In this document: positions 38,783 to 47,784 of the stretch, piece after piece | How the letters are laid out: every line of letters begins with the position of its first letter | How positions within the stretch are numbered: the stretch's first letter is position 1 | Source of the DNA: Rhizobiales bacterium NRL2 | Lineage (GTDB): Bacteria; Pseudomonadota; Alphaproteobacteria; Minwuiales; Minwuiaceae | Assembly (NCBI GenBank): GCA_001664005.1 | Contig: CP016093.1 | Location: 4,145,031-4,209,030, forward strand | Length of the DNA stretch: 64,000 bases | Direction of reading: 5' to 3' | Translations under genes and position numbers: made by a program | The notes under the pieces: generated by a model | The model's input: only the letters and a program-made list of their open reading frames with translations | What the model was told of the DNA's origin: nothing | Database searches by the model: none

Positions 38783-40195
38783 ATGAGTGACGACAAGCGC
38801 TACGACCTGGTGATCATCGGCGGCGGCCCGGGCGGCTACGTCGCCGCGATCCGCGCCGCGCAGAACGGCATGACAGTGCTCTGCGTCGACAAGCGCGGGC
38901 GGCTGGGCGGCACCTGCCTCAATGTCGGCTGCATCCCCTCGAAGGCGCTGCTGCAGAGCTCTCACCTCTATGAGGAGGCCGCCGGCGAGCACTTCGCCGG
39001 GCACGGCATCAAGGCCAGTCCGAAGCTGGACCTGAAGACCATGCTGGGCCGCAAGGACGAGGTCGTCACCAGCCTGACCGACGGCATCGAGGGGCTGTTC
39101 AAGAAATACAAGGTCGAGCTGGCCTATGGCTTCGGCAAGATCGTCGACCGGGAGACCGTCTCGGTGACGCCCAATGACAAGAAGAAGGCCTACGAGGTCA
39201 AGACGGACACGATCCTCATCGCCACCGGTTCCGACGTCGCCACCATCCCGAATGTCGAGATCGACGAGGAGCGCATCGTCTCGTCGACCGGCGCGCTGGA
39301 CCTGAAGAAGGTGCCGAAGTCGATGATCGTCATTGGCGGCGGCTATATCGGCCTGGAGCTGGGTTCCGTCTGGCGGCGTCTGGGCGCCGAGGTGACCGTC
39401 GTTGAGTTCCTCGACCGCATCCTGCCCAACATGGACAACGAGGTCTCCAAGCGCGCCAAGGTGCTGTTCTCCAAACAGGGCATCGAGTTCAAGGTCTCGA
39501 CCAAGGTCACCGGTGCGGAAGCGCAGAAGACCCAGGTCAAGCTCACCGTCGAGCCCGCGAAGGGCGGCGACGCCGAGGAGCTGAAGGCCGACGTCGTACT
39601 GGTCGCGGTGGGCCGCCGGCCCTACACGGAGGATCTGGGCCTCGAGGATCTGGGCATCGAGACCGAGAAGGGCTTCATTCCCGTCGACGAACACTTCCAG
39701 ACATCCGTACCTGGCGTCTTCGCCATCGGCGACTGCATTCCCGGGCCGATGCTGGCGCACAAGGCCGAGCACGAGGGCGCGATCGTCGCCGACCATCTCG
39801 CCGGCGAGGCGGGGCATATCGACTACGACCGCGTGCCGGGCGTCGTCTACACCTGGCCGGAAATCGCCTCGATCGGCCGGACCGAAGAACAGCTCAAGGA
39901 AGCCGACATCGCCTACAATGTCGGCAAGTTTCCCTTCTCCGCCAACTCCCGCGCGCGCTCGATCGGCGAGAAGGACGGCATGGTGAAGATCCTGGCCGAC
40001 AAGGAAAGCGACCAGGTGCTGGGCGTCCACATCATCGGTCCCGACGCCGGCAACATGATCCACGAGGCCCTGGCCGTGATGGAGCTTGGCGGCACCGCCA
40101 GCGAGGTCGGCCACATGTGCCACGCCCACCCGACGCTGAACGAGGCGGTCAAGGAAGCTGCCATGGCGGTGCGCGGGCAGACCATCAACATGTGA
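38783..40195 (+). CDS. lpd: Dihydrolipoyl dehydrogenase (E3)
   Basis: This 470-residue flavoprotein has the FAD motif IIGGGPGGYVAAIRAAQ and the redox disulfide in GGTCLNVGCIPSKALL (Cys45/Cys50). The NAD fold has IVIGGGYIGLELGSVW, the second FAD site is FAIGDCIPGPMLAHKAEHEG, and the C-terminal His-Glu pair is in HAHPTLNEAVKEA. It reoxidises lipoyl groups of SucB. A 75-base gap follows sucB, with GGAGAG before the ATG. It completes the local 2-oxoglutarate dehydrogenase complex. Confidence 0.98.
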   Translation: MSDDKRYDLVIIGGGPGGYVAAIRAAQNGMTVLCVDKRGRLGGTCLNVGCIPSKALLQSSHLYEEAAGEHFAGHGIKASPKLDLKTMLGRKDEVVTSLTDGIEGLFKKYKVELAYGFGKIVDRETVSVTPNDKKKAYEVKTDTILIATGSDVATIPNVEIDEERIVSSTGALDLKKVPKSMIVIGGGYIGLELGSVWRRLGAEVTVVEFLDRILPNMDNEVSKRAKVLFSKQGIEFKVSTKVTGAEAQKTQVKLTVEPAKGGDAEELKADVVLVAVGRRPYTEDLGLEDLGIETEKGFIPVDEHFQTSVPGVFAIGDCIPGPMLAHKAEHEGAIVADHLAGEAGHIDYDRVPGVVYTWPEIASIGRTEEQLKEADIAYNVGKFPFSANSRARSIGEKDGMVKILADKESDQVLGVHIIGPDAGNMIHEALAVMELGGTASEVGHMCHAHPTLNEAVKEAAMAVRGQTINM

Positions 40196-40203
40196 GCGGG
40201 CCG

Positions 40204-40569
40204 ATGATGCGCCTGGACCACGTCAATGTCCGCTGCACCGACCTGGAAGCGACCCGCCGCTTCTTCGAGGAGATCGTCGGCCTGCACGTCGGCGACCGCC
40301 CCGACTTCCCCTTCCCCGGGTACTGGCTCTATGCCGGCGACCAGGCGGTGGTGCACCTGGTCGGAAGCGACCTCATCGACGCCGCGCTGGGCAAGGGCAC
40401 GGTCGACCATTTCGCCTTTCGCGGTGGCGACTATGACGGCCAGAAGGCAGCGATCGAACGCGCCGGCTTGAAGTACCGGGAAAACGACGTGCCGGGCGTG
40501 CCGCTCCGGCAGATCTTCGTCGCCGGTCCCGACGGCATAACCGTGGAACTCCAGTACGACACCGACTGA
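40204..40569 (+). CDS. VOC-family (glyoxalase/dioxygenase fold) protein
   Basis: This 121-residue protein is built of two beta-alpha-beta-beta-beta units: MMRLDHVNVRCTDLEATRRFFEEI, then TVDHFAFRGGDYDG and GPDGITVELQYDTD. His6, His80 and Glu115 or so are candidate metal ligands. VOC proteins include glyoxalase I and dioxygenases; the reaction here is unknown. It starts eight bases after the lpd stop, so it is probably on the suc-lpd transcript. Confidence 0.87.
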   Translation: MMRLDHVNVRCTDLEATRRFFEEIVGLHVGDRPDFPFPGYWLYAGDQAVVHLVGSDLIDAALGKGTVDHFAFRGGDYDGQKAAIERAGLKYRENDVPGVPLRQIFVAGPDGITVELQYDTD

Positions 40570-40734
40570 TCCGCCGCCCTCGGCGGCGCGAACCACAGGT
40601 GCAGCCATGCGTCCTGCGACGGTGGCGCCGTGACCTTTGTCACATTTTTCCGAATAGCGGGTGACGCATGACTGTTGACTACAGGGACCGCTGCATTCGG
40701 GCGCGGTCGTCCGCGTATTCTCATTGGGCGTGTG

Positions 40735-41232
40735 ATGCTGGCGAAACCTGACGACGGCAAGATCAGGGACACCGTGGCCGAGGCGCAGGACCGGCTGCGC
40801 TCGGAGGTCACGCAGGCCGCCCTGCGCTACTGGCTGTCGACCCGCGGCGAGCGCATCTGGCCCCGGCGGGAAGATTTCGACCCGTCCGAGGTCAAGCACC
40901 TGCTGCCCAATCTTGCCGTGCTCTCGGTCGAACGCAATCCGGTCGACTTCGTCTACCGCCTGACCGGCACCGATGTGGACGCGCACATGGGCGGCAACCT
41001 CAAGGGCCGGCAGGTGGGCGAAATTCCGAACCAGCGGGCGCCGAGCGCCTACTGGACGACCCTGCTCGCCACCGCCGAAACCGGTCTGCCGCAGGCCAGG
41101 GAAATCGCCTACGCCAATGCGCGCGGGGACTTTCGCTCCTGCGAGGTCATCGGCCTGCCCTATTCGACCCACGGCCAGTCCATCGACCGGGTCATCGTCG
41201 CCTTCGAATTCCGCCGCCTGGACGACAGCTGA
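40735..41232 (+). CDS. PAS-domain protein (PAS_5 type)
   Basis: This 165-residue protein has VTQAALRYWLSTRGERIWPRR at the start, followed by a PAS-like core: HLLPNLAVLSVERNPVDFVYRLTG is seen in parts as HLLPNLAVLSV and DFVYRLTGTDV. GNLKGRQVGEIP and a beta-rich end (DRVIVAFEFRRL) complete it. This is the PAS_5 family common in Rhodospirillales and nearby orders, usually single-domain sensors of unknown ligand. Start at the ATG at 40735 is likely; a GTG just before it and an ATG at 40675 are also in frame. It converges on the ABC-F gene. Confidence 0.82.
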   Translation: MLAKPDDGKIRDTVAEAQDRLRSEVTQAALRYWLSTRGERIWPRREDFDPSEVKHLLPNLAVLSVERNPVDFVYRLTGTDVDAHMGGNLKGRQVGEIPNQRAPSAYWTTLLATAETGLPQAREIAYANARGDFRSCEVIGLPYSTHGQSIDRVIVAFEFRRLDDS

Positions 41233-41244
41233 GCCCGGCCCGGC

Positions 41245-43128
41245 TCAGCCGGCGTCCTCCAGACGCTCCGCCGCCTCCATCCAGCGCTGTTCCGCCTCGG
41301 CCACCGCGCGTTCGGCCGCGGCCTTGAGACGATTCAGTTCCGCCTGTTTGTCCGGCGAGCCCCGGTAGATTTCCGGATCGTGCAGATGCGCCTCGATGCG
41401 GCGGATCTGCGCCGTCAGCGTCTCGATGTCCTTTTCCGCCTTCCGCATCGACTTGCGCAGCGGCGACAGTTCGGCGCGGGCGTCCGCAGCCTTCTTGCGC
41501 GCTTCGCGCCGGTTCGGCTTCGCCGCGCCTTCCCGGGCCGCGCGGTCGGGGCGCGCGGCCTCCGCCGCCTCCGACAACGCCAGGCGCTTGTAATCGTCCA
41601 TGTCGCCCTCGAACGGCTCCACGCCGCCGCCGGCGACCAGCCAGAGGCGGTCGGCGACGGCCTCGACCAGATGACTGTCATGGCTGACCAGGATCACCGC
41701 GCCGCCGAAGGCGTTGAGCGCCTGCACCAGCGCCTGGCGGCTGTCGATGTCGAGATGGTTGGTCGGTTCGTCCAGGATGATCAGATGCGGCTCCCCCTGC
41801 GCCATCAGGCAGAGCGCCAGCCTGGCCTTCTCGCCGCCCGACATTTCGGCAGCCGGCGTCTCGACGCGCTTGTGGTCGAGACCGAAGCCGTCCAGCCGCG
41901 TGCGCAGCGCCGCCTCGCTGTCATAGGGGCGCAGTTCCCGTATGTGGTCCAGCGCCGTCCGGCCGGGTTTCAGATCCTCGATCTGGTGCTGGGCGAAGAA
42001 ACCGATCTTCAGCTTCGAGGACCGGCTGACCTTGCCGGATTCCGCCTTCAGCCGCCCGGCGATCAGCTTGGCCAGCGTCGACTTGCCGTTGCCGTTCGCA
42101 CCCAGCAGGGCGATGCGGTCGTCATCGTCGAGCCGGAGACTCACGCGCCGCAGCACCGGCCGGCCCGGCTCGTAGCCGACATCGACGCTCTCCATGGAGA
42201 CGATCGGCGGCGCCAGCCGTTGCGGTTCGGCGAACGGAAAGCGCGGCGCACGCGCATCGACCACCGCGGCGACGGGCTGCATCTTCGCCAGCATCTTCAG
42301 CCGGCTCTGCGCCTGGCGCGCCTTGGAGGCCTTGTAGCGGAAACGGTCGACGAAGGACTGGATGTGCGCCCGCTCCGCCGCCTGCTTGTTGGCCAGGTCC
42401 GCCTGCTGGCGCTGGGCCATGCGGCGGCGCTCCTCGAAGCTGTCGTAGTTGCCCGAGTAGAGCGTCAGGCCGAGCTGGTCGAGATGGAGGATATCGGTCA
42501 CGGCCCGGTTCAGCAGGTCCCGGTCATGGCTGACGATGATGACCGTGTGCCGGTATTTCTGCAGGAAGTCCTCCAGCCAGAGCGTCGATTCCAGGTCGAG
42601 ATGGTTGGTCGGTTCGTCCAGCAGCAGGATCTCCGGCTCCGCGAACAGCGCCGCGGCCAGCGCGATGCGCATGCGCCAGCCGCCGGAGAAGGCGCTGCAG
42701 GGCTGGTCCTGTCGGTCGGCGTGAATGCCGAGGCCGTCGAGGATGGTGGCGGCGCGCGCCGGCGCGGCATGCGCCCCGATGTCGGTGAGCCGGGTCTGGA
42801 TGTCGGCAATGCGGTGCGGGTCCGTCGCCGTCTCGGCCTCCGCCAGCAGATCGGCGCGCTCGGTATCGGCCGCCAGCACCGCCTCGATCGCCGGCATGGG
42901 CCCGGTCGGCGCCTCCTGCGCGACGGTGCCGATCCTCGAGCCGCGCGGCGTCTCGACCGACCCGGAGTCCATCGCCACCTCACCCATGATGGCGCGCAGC
43001 AGCGTCGTCTTGCCGGTGCCGTTGGGACCGACCAGCCCGGCCCGATGGCCGGTGGCGATGCGCGCGGTCGCGCCCTCCAGCAGCGTCCGCCCGGCGATGC
43101 GGATCGTGATGTCTTCCAGTACAAGCAT
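41245..43128 (-). CDS. ABC-F family ATPase (YheS/Uup-like)
   Basis: This 627-residue soluble protein has two ABC domains. Walker A motifs are GPNGTGKTT (near 34) and GANGNGKST, and signatures are FSGGWRMRIALA and MSGGEKARLALC. Walker B is ILLLDEPTNHLD and IILDEPTNHLD, and a charged linker (KYRHTV to KASKARQAQSR) lies between the domains. The C-terminus (about 530-627) is a lysine/glutamate/alanine-rich coiled coil. No membrane segments are present. ABC-F proteins act on the ribosome E site during translation. Length and coiled-coil end fit YheS/Uup-type rather than EttA. Confidence 0.93.
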   Translation of the reverse strand: MLVLEDITIRIAGRTLLEGATARIATGHRAGLVGPNGTGKTTLLRAIMGEVAMDSGSVETPRGSRIGTVAQEAPTGPMPAIEAVLAADTERADLLAEAETATDPHRIADIQTRLTDIGAHAAPARAATILDGLGIHADRQDQPCSAFSGGWRMRIALAAALFAEPEILLLDEPTNHLDLESTLWLEDFLQKYRHTVIIVSHDRDLLNRAVTDILHLDQLGLTLYSGNYDSFEERRRMAQRQQADLANKQAAERAHIQSFVDRFRYKASKARQAQSRLKMLAKMQPVAAVVDARAPRFPFAEPQRLAPPIVSMESVDVGYEPGRPVLRRVSLRLDDDDRIALLGANGNGKSTLAKLIAGRLKAESGKVSRSSKLKIGFFAQHQIEDLKPGRTALDHIRELRPYDSEAALRTRLDGFGLDHKRVETPAAEMSGGEKARLALCLMAQGEPHLIILDEPTNHLDIDSRQALVQALNAFGGAVILVSHDSHLVEAVADRLWLVAGGGVEPFEGDMDDYKRLALSEAAEAARPDRAAREGAAKPNRREARKKAADARAELSPLRKSMRKAEKDIETLTAQIRRIEAHLHDPEIYRGSPDKQAELNRLKAAAERAVAEAEQRWMEAAERLEDAG

Positions 43129-43282
43129 GGGGCGCTTCCATAGCGCAATCGGCGGCGCGGCGCATCGCCGCTGTTGGCCGCAGAGGACGGTGCGGCTATA
43201 AGCCGGGCGTCATTCTTTCGCGGCCGATCCGGCACGGGCGGCGCGAGTTCTCAACGCGACCCGAACCGAACGAGGTAGGACC

Positions 43283-43705
43283 ATGGCCACCGAACGCACG
43301 CTCTCCATCATCAAGCCCGACGCGACCCGCCGCGACCTGACCGGCAAGATCAACGCCATGATCGAGGGCGCGGGCCTGAAGATCATCGCCCAGCGCCGCA
43401 TCCGCCTGACCCGGGAGCAGGCCGAGGGCTTCTACGACGTCCACCGCGAGCGTCCGTTCTTCGGTTCGCTCTGCGATTTCATGACCTCCGGTCCGGTTGT
43501 CGTGCAGGTGCTGGAAGGCGACGACGCCGTCGTCCGCTACCGCGAGGTCATGGGCAAGACCAACCCCGCCGAGGCCGACGAGGGCACCATCCGCAAGGCT
43601 TTCGCCGAATCCATCGAGGCCAACTCGGTGCATGGCTCCGACAGCCCGGAGAACGCCGCCAACGAGATCGCCTACTTCTTCGCCGCGGTCGATATCGTCG
43701 GCTGA
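43283..43705 (+). CDS. ndk: Nucleoside diphosphate kinase
   Basis: This 140-residue protein has the Ndk start [14 protein letters not shown], the [14 protein letters not shown] segment, and the phosphohistidine in [12 protein letters not shown] (His117). It moves terminal phosphate between NTPs and NDPs. It is divergent from the ABC-F gene with a 154-base region between, and AACGAGGTAGG before the ATG. Confidence 0.98.
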   Translation: MATERTLSIIKPDATRRDLTGKINAMIEGAGLKIIAQRRIRLTREQAEGFYDVHRERPFFGSLCDFMTSGPVVVQVLEGDDAVVRYREVMGKTNPAEADEGTIRKAFAESIEANSVHGSDSPENAANEIAYFFAAVDIVG

Positions 43706-43764
43706 GGCGGCGCAGGCGGGCCGGGGATGGCCGGGCCGGCGCACCGAAGGGGGCGGTTTCAATG

Positions 43765-44631
43765 TCACCCCGCCCACTCCTCGATCAGGGGCTTCCAGGC
43801 CAGCGCGTCTTCGGGGCCGCGGAGAGCTGATTTCAGTCCCGCCATGGCGGAGACCGGCACCGTGACCCGTCCCACGCCGAGACGGACCAGCCCGTCCAGT
43901 TCCTTCGGGTCTTCCGGCATGGAGACGGTGATCTCCACCGAGGCCGGATCGCGGCCCGACTCCTCCGCCGTCTTCCGCGCCAGGTCGATCAGGTCGATTG
44001 GGGCGCCGCGGGCGGGGAAGAAACCGTCGCCCAGCCGGCCCGCTCGCCGCGCCGCCGCCTTCGAATGGCCGCCGACGACGATCGGCACGTGCCGCTTCGG
44101 CGGCCTGGGCTCGCAGTAGAGCGGATCGAAGCGGATGTGTTCGCCATGAAACTCGACGGGGCTGTCGGCCCAGAGCCGGCGCAGCGCCCGGATCGCTTCG
44201 TCGGTGACCGGTCCCCGCGCCTCGAAGGGCGCATCCAGGGCGCGGAATTCCTCCGGCATCCAGCCGACGCCGACGCCCAGGACGATCCGCCCGCCGGCCA
44301 TGTGGTCGAGGGTCGCCACCTGCTTGGCGACATGCACCGGCTTGTGCTGCGGCAGTATCAGGATGCCGGTCGCAAGCTTGATCCGGCTGGTGCGGGCGGC
44401 GACATATGCCATCCAGATCAGCGGGTCGGGCAGGTCGATGTCTTCGGTCCCGCCGGCCATGCGGCCGCCTTCGGCATAGGGATAGTTGGGCTGGTAGCCT
44501 TTCGGCACGACCGTGTGTTCGACGGTCCAGAGGCTCTCGAACCCCGCCTCCTCGGCCGCCTCGGCCAGTTCAACGGCGCGGACCGGGTCCACATAGGGCC
44601 CTGTATTGCAGTATCTCAGTCCGAACTTCAT
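43765..44631 (-). CDS. Luciferase-like (LLM) flavin monooxygenase, copy A
   Basis: This 288-residue TIM-barrel protein of the bacterial luciferase family has AVELAEAAEEAGFESLWTVEH, RIKLATGILILPQHKP, GRIVLGVGVGWMPEEF and VPIVVGGHSKAAARRAGR. These are typical of the probable-F420/FMN LLM group (TIGR03619-like). Such enzymes use reduced FMN or F420. It lies 22 bases from a close paralogue of equal length on the same strand, clearly a tandem duplication. Substrate is unknown. Confidence 0.88.
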   Translation of the reverse strand: MKFGLRYCNTGPYVDPVRAVELAEAAEEAGFESLWTVEHTVVPKGYQPNYPYAEGGRMAGGTEDIDLPDPLIWMAYVAARTSRIKLATGILILPQHKPVHVAKQVATLDHMAGGRIVLGVGVGWMPEEFRALDAPFEARGPVTDEAIRALRRLWADSPVEFHGEHIRFDPLYCEPRPPKRHVPIVVGGHSKAAARRAGRLGDGFFPARGAPIDLIDLARKTAEESGRDPASVEITVSMPEDPKELDGLVRLGVGRVTVPVSAMAGLKSALRGPEDALAWKPLIEEWAG

Positions 44632-44653
44632 GTCGCTGCTCCCTTGCCCGGTG

Positions 44654-45520
44654 TCAGGCCGCCCAGTCTTCCAGAAGGCCCTTCCATGACAGAACCTCTT
44701 CGGGACTCGAGACCGCCGTCCGCATGCCGGTGACCGCCGAGACCGGCACCGTCACCCGATCGACGCCCATCTTCCGGTAGTCGGAGAGCTCGGCCCGATC
44801 ATCGGGCATCGAGGCCGTGATCTCGATGTCTGCCGGATCGCGTCCCGCTTCCTCGGCCGCTTGCCGGGCGATCTCGAACAGGTCCGCCGGCGCCCCGCGC
44901 GCGGGGAAATAGCCGTCGCCCAGCCGCCCGGCGCGGCGCGCGGCTGCTTTGGAGTGGCCGCCGACGATGATCGGAATGTGCCCGCCCGCCGGACGCGGCT
45001 CGCAATAGAGCGGCGGGAAATCGACATGCGCGCCGTGGAACTCGGCCGGGCTGTCGGCCCAGAGCCGCCGCAGGGCCTGGATCGCCTCGTCGGCGAACCG
45101 GCCCCGGTGCTCGAACGACGCGCCCAGCGCCTGGAATTCCTCCGGCATCCAGCCGACGCCGACGCCCAGCATGAAGCGCCCACCGGCCAGCCGGTGCAGG
45201 GTGGCGGCCTGCTTGGCCACGTGCAGCGGCTTGTGTTGCGGCAGGATCAGGATGCCGGTCGCGACATTGATGCGGCTCGTGCGCGCGGCGACGAAGCTCA
45301 GCCAGACAATCGGGTCGGGCATGTCGACATCCTCGACGCCGCCGGCCATCTTGCCGCCTTCCACCTGCGGCGCATTGGGCGCATAGCCCCTGGGCACGAC
45401 GGTGTGCTCGATCGCCCACAGGCTCTCGAAGCCCGCTTCCTCCGCCGCCTCGGCCAGCTCGATCGCCGGCCCCGGTTCGACGAACGCGCCCGTGTTGCAG
45501 AATCTCAGTCCGAATTTCAT
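44654..45520 (-). CDS. Luciferase-like (LLM) flavin monooxygenase, copy B
   Basis: This is a 288-residue paralogue of the adjacent downstream protein, sharing almost all motifs: MKFGLRFCNTG, AIELAEAAEEAGFESLW, ATGILILPQHKPLHVAKQ, LGVGVGWMPEEFQAL and VGGHSKAAARRAGRLGDGYF. By eye roughly two thirds of residues are identical. Differences cluster in the regions after GY.PN and in the helix after SMPDDRAE, which may change substrate or partner. It is the first gene of the pair. Confidence 0.88.
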   Translation of the reverse strand: MKFGLRFCNTGAFVEPGPAIELAEAAEEAGFESLWAIEHTVVPRGYAPNAPQVEGGKMAGGVEDVDMPDPIVWLSFVAARTSRINVATGILILPQHKPLHVAKQAATLHRLAGGRFMLGVGVGWMPEEFQALGASFEHRGRFADEAIQALRRLWADSPAEFHGAHVDFPPLYCEPRPAGGHIPIIVGGHSKAAARRAGRLGDGYFPARGAPADLFEIARQAAEEAGRDPADIEITASMPDDRAELSDYRKMGVDRVTVPVSAVTGMRTAVSSPEEVLSWKGLLEDWAA

Positions 45521-45589
45521 GCCGCTCCTCCCCCAGGGCGCCGGCCGTCAACATGGCAGACCGCCCGCGGGGAAGGAAGGCTACGGGGT

Positions 45590-46066
45590 TCAGACGGTAC
45601 CCGACTTCCGCCAGATCAGGTGATCGAGGGAGATCGGCCCCGCGCCGCGCACGAAGATGTAGACGAGGCTCAGCATCCAGAAATAGTGCTCCCACTGGAA
45701 ATAGGCCGGGTTCGATGCGCCGAGCACGAACTGGATGACCAGCGCCATGCCGAGCAATGGCAGGGCCGCGAGTCGGGTCATGAAGCCCAGCACCAGCAGA
45801 ACCGGCATCGCCAGTTCGAAGAAGGTGGCGAAATACGCCGCAATCTCCGGCGGCAGCACCGGCACGGCGTATTCGTACTGGAACAGGAAGACCGTGTTCT
45901 CGAAGTCGTTGAGCTTGAGCCAGCCGGACTGGAAGAAGATGCGCGCCATGATGAGCCGGAAGGCGAGATCCACCAGCGGGCCGCCCACCCGCTCGACCGG
46001 GCCGAAGATGCCCGCATAGAGGCCGGCCAGGCCTTGACCGCTCCGAGGCGTGTCCATCGTCGTCAT
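45590..46066 (-). CDS. DoxX-family membrane protein of the bufferin/gig locus
   Basis: This 158-residue protein has four predicted membrane helices. DoxX features are seen in LAFRLIMARIFFQSGWLKL, AAYFATFFELAMPVLLVLGF and PLLGMALVIQFVL. DoxX proteins are quinone-linked or redox membrane proteins of mostly unclear function. A DoxX gene (gigT) is the last gene of the gold-induced gigPABT operon of Cupriavidus metallidurans. Here it is also last, overlapping the DUF2063 gene by ATGA. Its role in the metal-stress system is unknown. Confidence 0.88.
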   Translation of the reverse strand: MTTMDTPRSGQGLAGLYAGIFGPVERVGGPLVDLAFRLIMARIFFQSGWLKLNDFENTVFLFQYEYAVPVLPPEIAAYFATFFELAMPVLLVLGFMTRLAALPLLGMALVIQFVLGASNPAYFQWEHYFWMLSLVYIFVRGAGPISLDHLIWRKSGTV

Positions 46067-46839
46067 CTCGATTCTCCTTCGTCGTCATGGCCGCCGCGGA
46101 CGAAGAGTCCGCCGGCCAGATGGCGCGCCAGCGCGCCCTGCAGATCGAAGCCCGGATCGGCCTGCTGACAGCGCGCGGCGGCCTCGCCCAGCGTGCAGCC
46201 CTCGGCCAGCGCTGCGAGGAAGGCGTACTCGGCCGGATGCAATGGCAGGCAGATCACCTCAGCCTCCGGCCGCGCGACCAGAGCCGCCTCCGGCCGGGGC
46301 CGCACCGCCGCCGGGTCGGCGGCTGTTTCCGGGCTCATCCGGATCGCATGCACCGGCCAGTCCGAAGCGATCAGCGCCGCCGAGGGATGCAGCCCAAGAC
46401 GCAGCGCCATCAGATCTTCCGGCGAGAGCCCGGCAAGCTCGGAAGGGCCGACCGGCGTCGCCTCGGACGCGCCATAGGCCGCATTCACCGCCCATTCGAG
46501 GCGGGCCACATCGGCGAGGAACGGCCATCGCTGCAAGGGCTCCGAGAGGGCGACGAATTCCGCCAGCTCCGCGCCGTAGTCCAGCAGATGGTTCGCTCGG
46601 GGCGGCGCGTGCCGCACGAACGCGGCCGACAGCCGGCCGAACAGATCCTCGCCAATGATGGCGACAATGGCGGGGAAGGTATTGGCCAGAACCTCGCGGA
46701 GCGAGGCGAAGGTGTTGTTGCGGTAGACCTCGAAGCGGTCAGCCTGCCGGCCGTCATCGGCGAGCGCGCCCAGTATCGGACCCGGCTCGCCGGCGACGCT
46801 TTCGGCGAAGCGCCGCTGCAGCTCGGCGAGGCCGCTCAC
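46063..46839 (-). CDS. bufC: DUF2063 partner protein of the MNIO enzyme (BufC/HvfC/GigB type)
   Basis: This 258-residue protein opens with the DUF2063 pattern LAELQRRFAESVAGE and DRFEVYRNNTFASLREVLANTFPA, followed by FVRHAPPRANHLLDYGAELAEF and LARLEWAVNAAYGA-like segments (ARLEWAVNAAYGA here). The C-terminal part has LHPAEYAFLAALAEGCTLGEAA. In related systems this protein brings the precursor peptide to the MNIO enzyme. A GTG start at 46839 overlaps the bufB stop (GTGA), and its own stop overlaps the DoxX start. No better ATG exists upstream. Confidence 0.9.
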   Translation of the reverse strand: MSGLAELQRRFAESVAGEPGPILGALADDGRQADRFEVYRNNTFASLREVLANTFPAIVAIIGEDLFGRLSAAFVRHAPPRANHLLDYGAELAEFVALSEPLQRWPFLADVARLEWAVNAAYGASEATPVGPSELAGLSPEDLMALRLGLHPSAALIASDWPVHAIRMSPETAADPAAVRPRPEAALVARPEAEVICLPLHPAEYAFLAALAEGCTLGEAAARCQQADPGFDLQGALARHLAGGLFVRGGHDDEGESR

Positions 46840-47750
46840 GCCGTCGCCCGGCGCGGTCCCGCCAGCGCGTCCATGCGCCGCTGGGCTTCCGCCGTCTCCG
46901 CCAGGATGACCTGGAGATCGGGAATGCAGGTGTCCCATTCGATCAGGGTCGGCACCCCTCCGAGCCGGTCCAGAGCACGCTCGTAGAGCGTCCAGACGTC
47001 GTCGCGGACGCGGCTGCCGTGATCGTCGATCAGCAGCGTGCCGCCCGGCGTCTCGCGCTCGGCATGGCCGGCAAGGTGGATCTCGCCCACCGCCTCGAAC
47101 GGCATGCGGTCGAGATAGTCATTGGCGTCGAAACCCAGGTTCCGCGCACTGACATGGATGTTGTTGACGTCGAGAAGCAGGCCGCAGCCGGCGCGGCGCA
47201 CGGTCTCGGCCACGAAGTCGGCATGGTCCATCTCGGCGCCGGCGAACTCCAGATACATGGACGGATTCTCCACCATCACCCCGCGGCCAAGCGCGTCCTG
47301 GAAGATGGCGATATTGCGCACCAGGATGTCCAGGGCCTCCTCGGTGCAGGGCAGCGGCAGCAGATCGTTCAGGCTGGCCCCGCCCGCGGCCTTCGGGGCC
47401 CGCACCCAGGCGATATGGTCGGAGATGGCGGCGGGACGGAACCGGTCGGCCAGAGCGCGGATGCGCTTCAGATGATCCCTGTCGGGTTCGTCGACGGAGC
47501 CGAGCGAGAGGCCGACCCCGTGCAGGCTGAGTTCGAAGCGCTCGCGCACGGCCTCGAGCTGGCGCAGGCGCGGACCGCCCGGGTACATGTAGTTCTCGGT
47601 GTGGACCTCGACCCAGTCGACGGCGGGCGGCCGGTCGATGACCTGCAGCACATGAGGATGACGCAGGCCGAACCCGGCGGTCGGCGGCAGGCTGGGTGTG
47701 GAATGGTTCACGACGGACGGCAGCCGTTCCGGCAGGGCACAGAGGGACAC
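46836..47750 (-). CDS. bufB: MNIO-family (DUF692) RiPP-modifying enzyme (BufB/HvfB/GigA type)
   Basis: This TIM-barrel protein of about 304 residues is of the multinuclear non-haem iron oxidase family. Candidate iron ligands are spread in order: ELSLHGVGLSLG, AISDHIAW, MVENPSMYLE, LLLDVNNIHVSARN, EIHLAGHAE, LIDDHGSRV and LIEWDT. Family enzymes convert cysteines of small precursor peptides into oxazolone/thioamide or thiooxazole groups that bind copper. The start is uncertain: the GTG at 47750 lies inside a hairpin, and a second GTG precedes NHSTPSLPP. It follows the bufA-type precursor by 34 bases and is coupled to bufC. Confidence 0.92.
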   Translation of the reverse strand: MSLCALPERLPSVVNHSTPSLPPTAGFGLRHPHVLQVIDRPPAVDWVEVHTENYMYPGGPRLRQLEAVRERFELSLHGVGLSLGSVDEPDRDHLKRIRALADRFRPAAISDHIAWVRAPKAAGGASLNDLLPLPCTEEALDILVRNIAIFQDALGRGVMVENPSMYLEFAGAEMDHADFVAETVRRAGCGLLLDVNNIHVSARNLGFDANDYLDRMPFEAVGEIHLAGHAERETPGGTLLIDDHGSRVRDDVWTLYERALDRLGGVPTLIEWDTCIPDLQVILAETAEAQRRMDALAGPRRATA

Positions 47751-47768
47751 CGGATGATCCGGCGTCCC
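47744..47768 (-). promoter_or_regulatory. Hairpin between precursor and MNIO genes, covering the GTG start
   Basis: GGGACACCGGAT (47744-47755) and ATCCGGCGTCCC (47757-47768) pair along 12 positions with one G-U in the RNA. The stem begins 16 bases after the precursor stop and includes the GTG at 47750. It could stabilise the precursor message and hold back bufB translation, giving more peptide than enzyme. This role is inferred. Confidence 0.6.
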
Positions 47769-47784
47769 CTGTCCCGGCTGGAAA

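Noticed and set aside
37331-40129. 932-codon open frame opposite sucB and lpd
   Set aside because: Antisense shadow caused by high GC at codon position three; sucB and lpd are complete and conserved on the other strand.
43765-45520. Firm F420-dependence of the luciferase-like pair
   Set aside because: Sequence alone does not separate FMN from F420 use, and no F420 genes are in the window.
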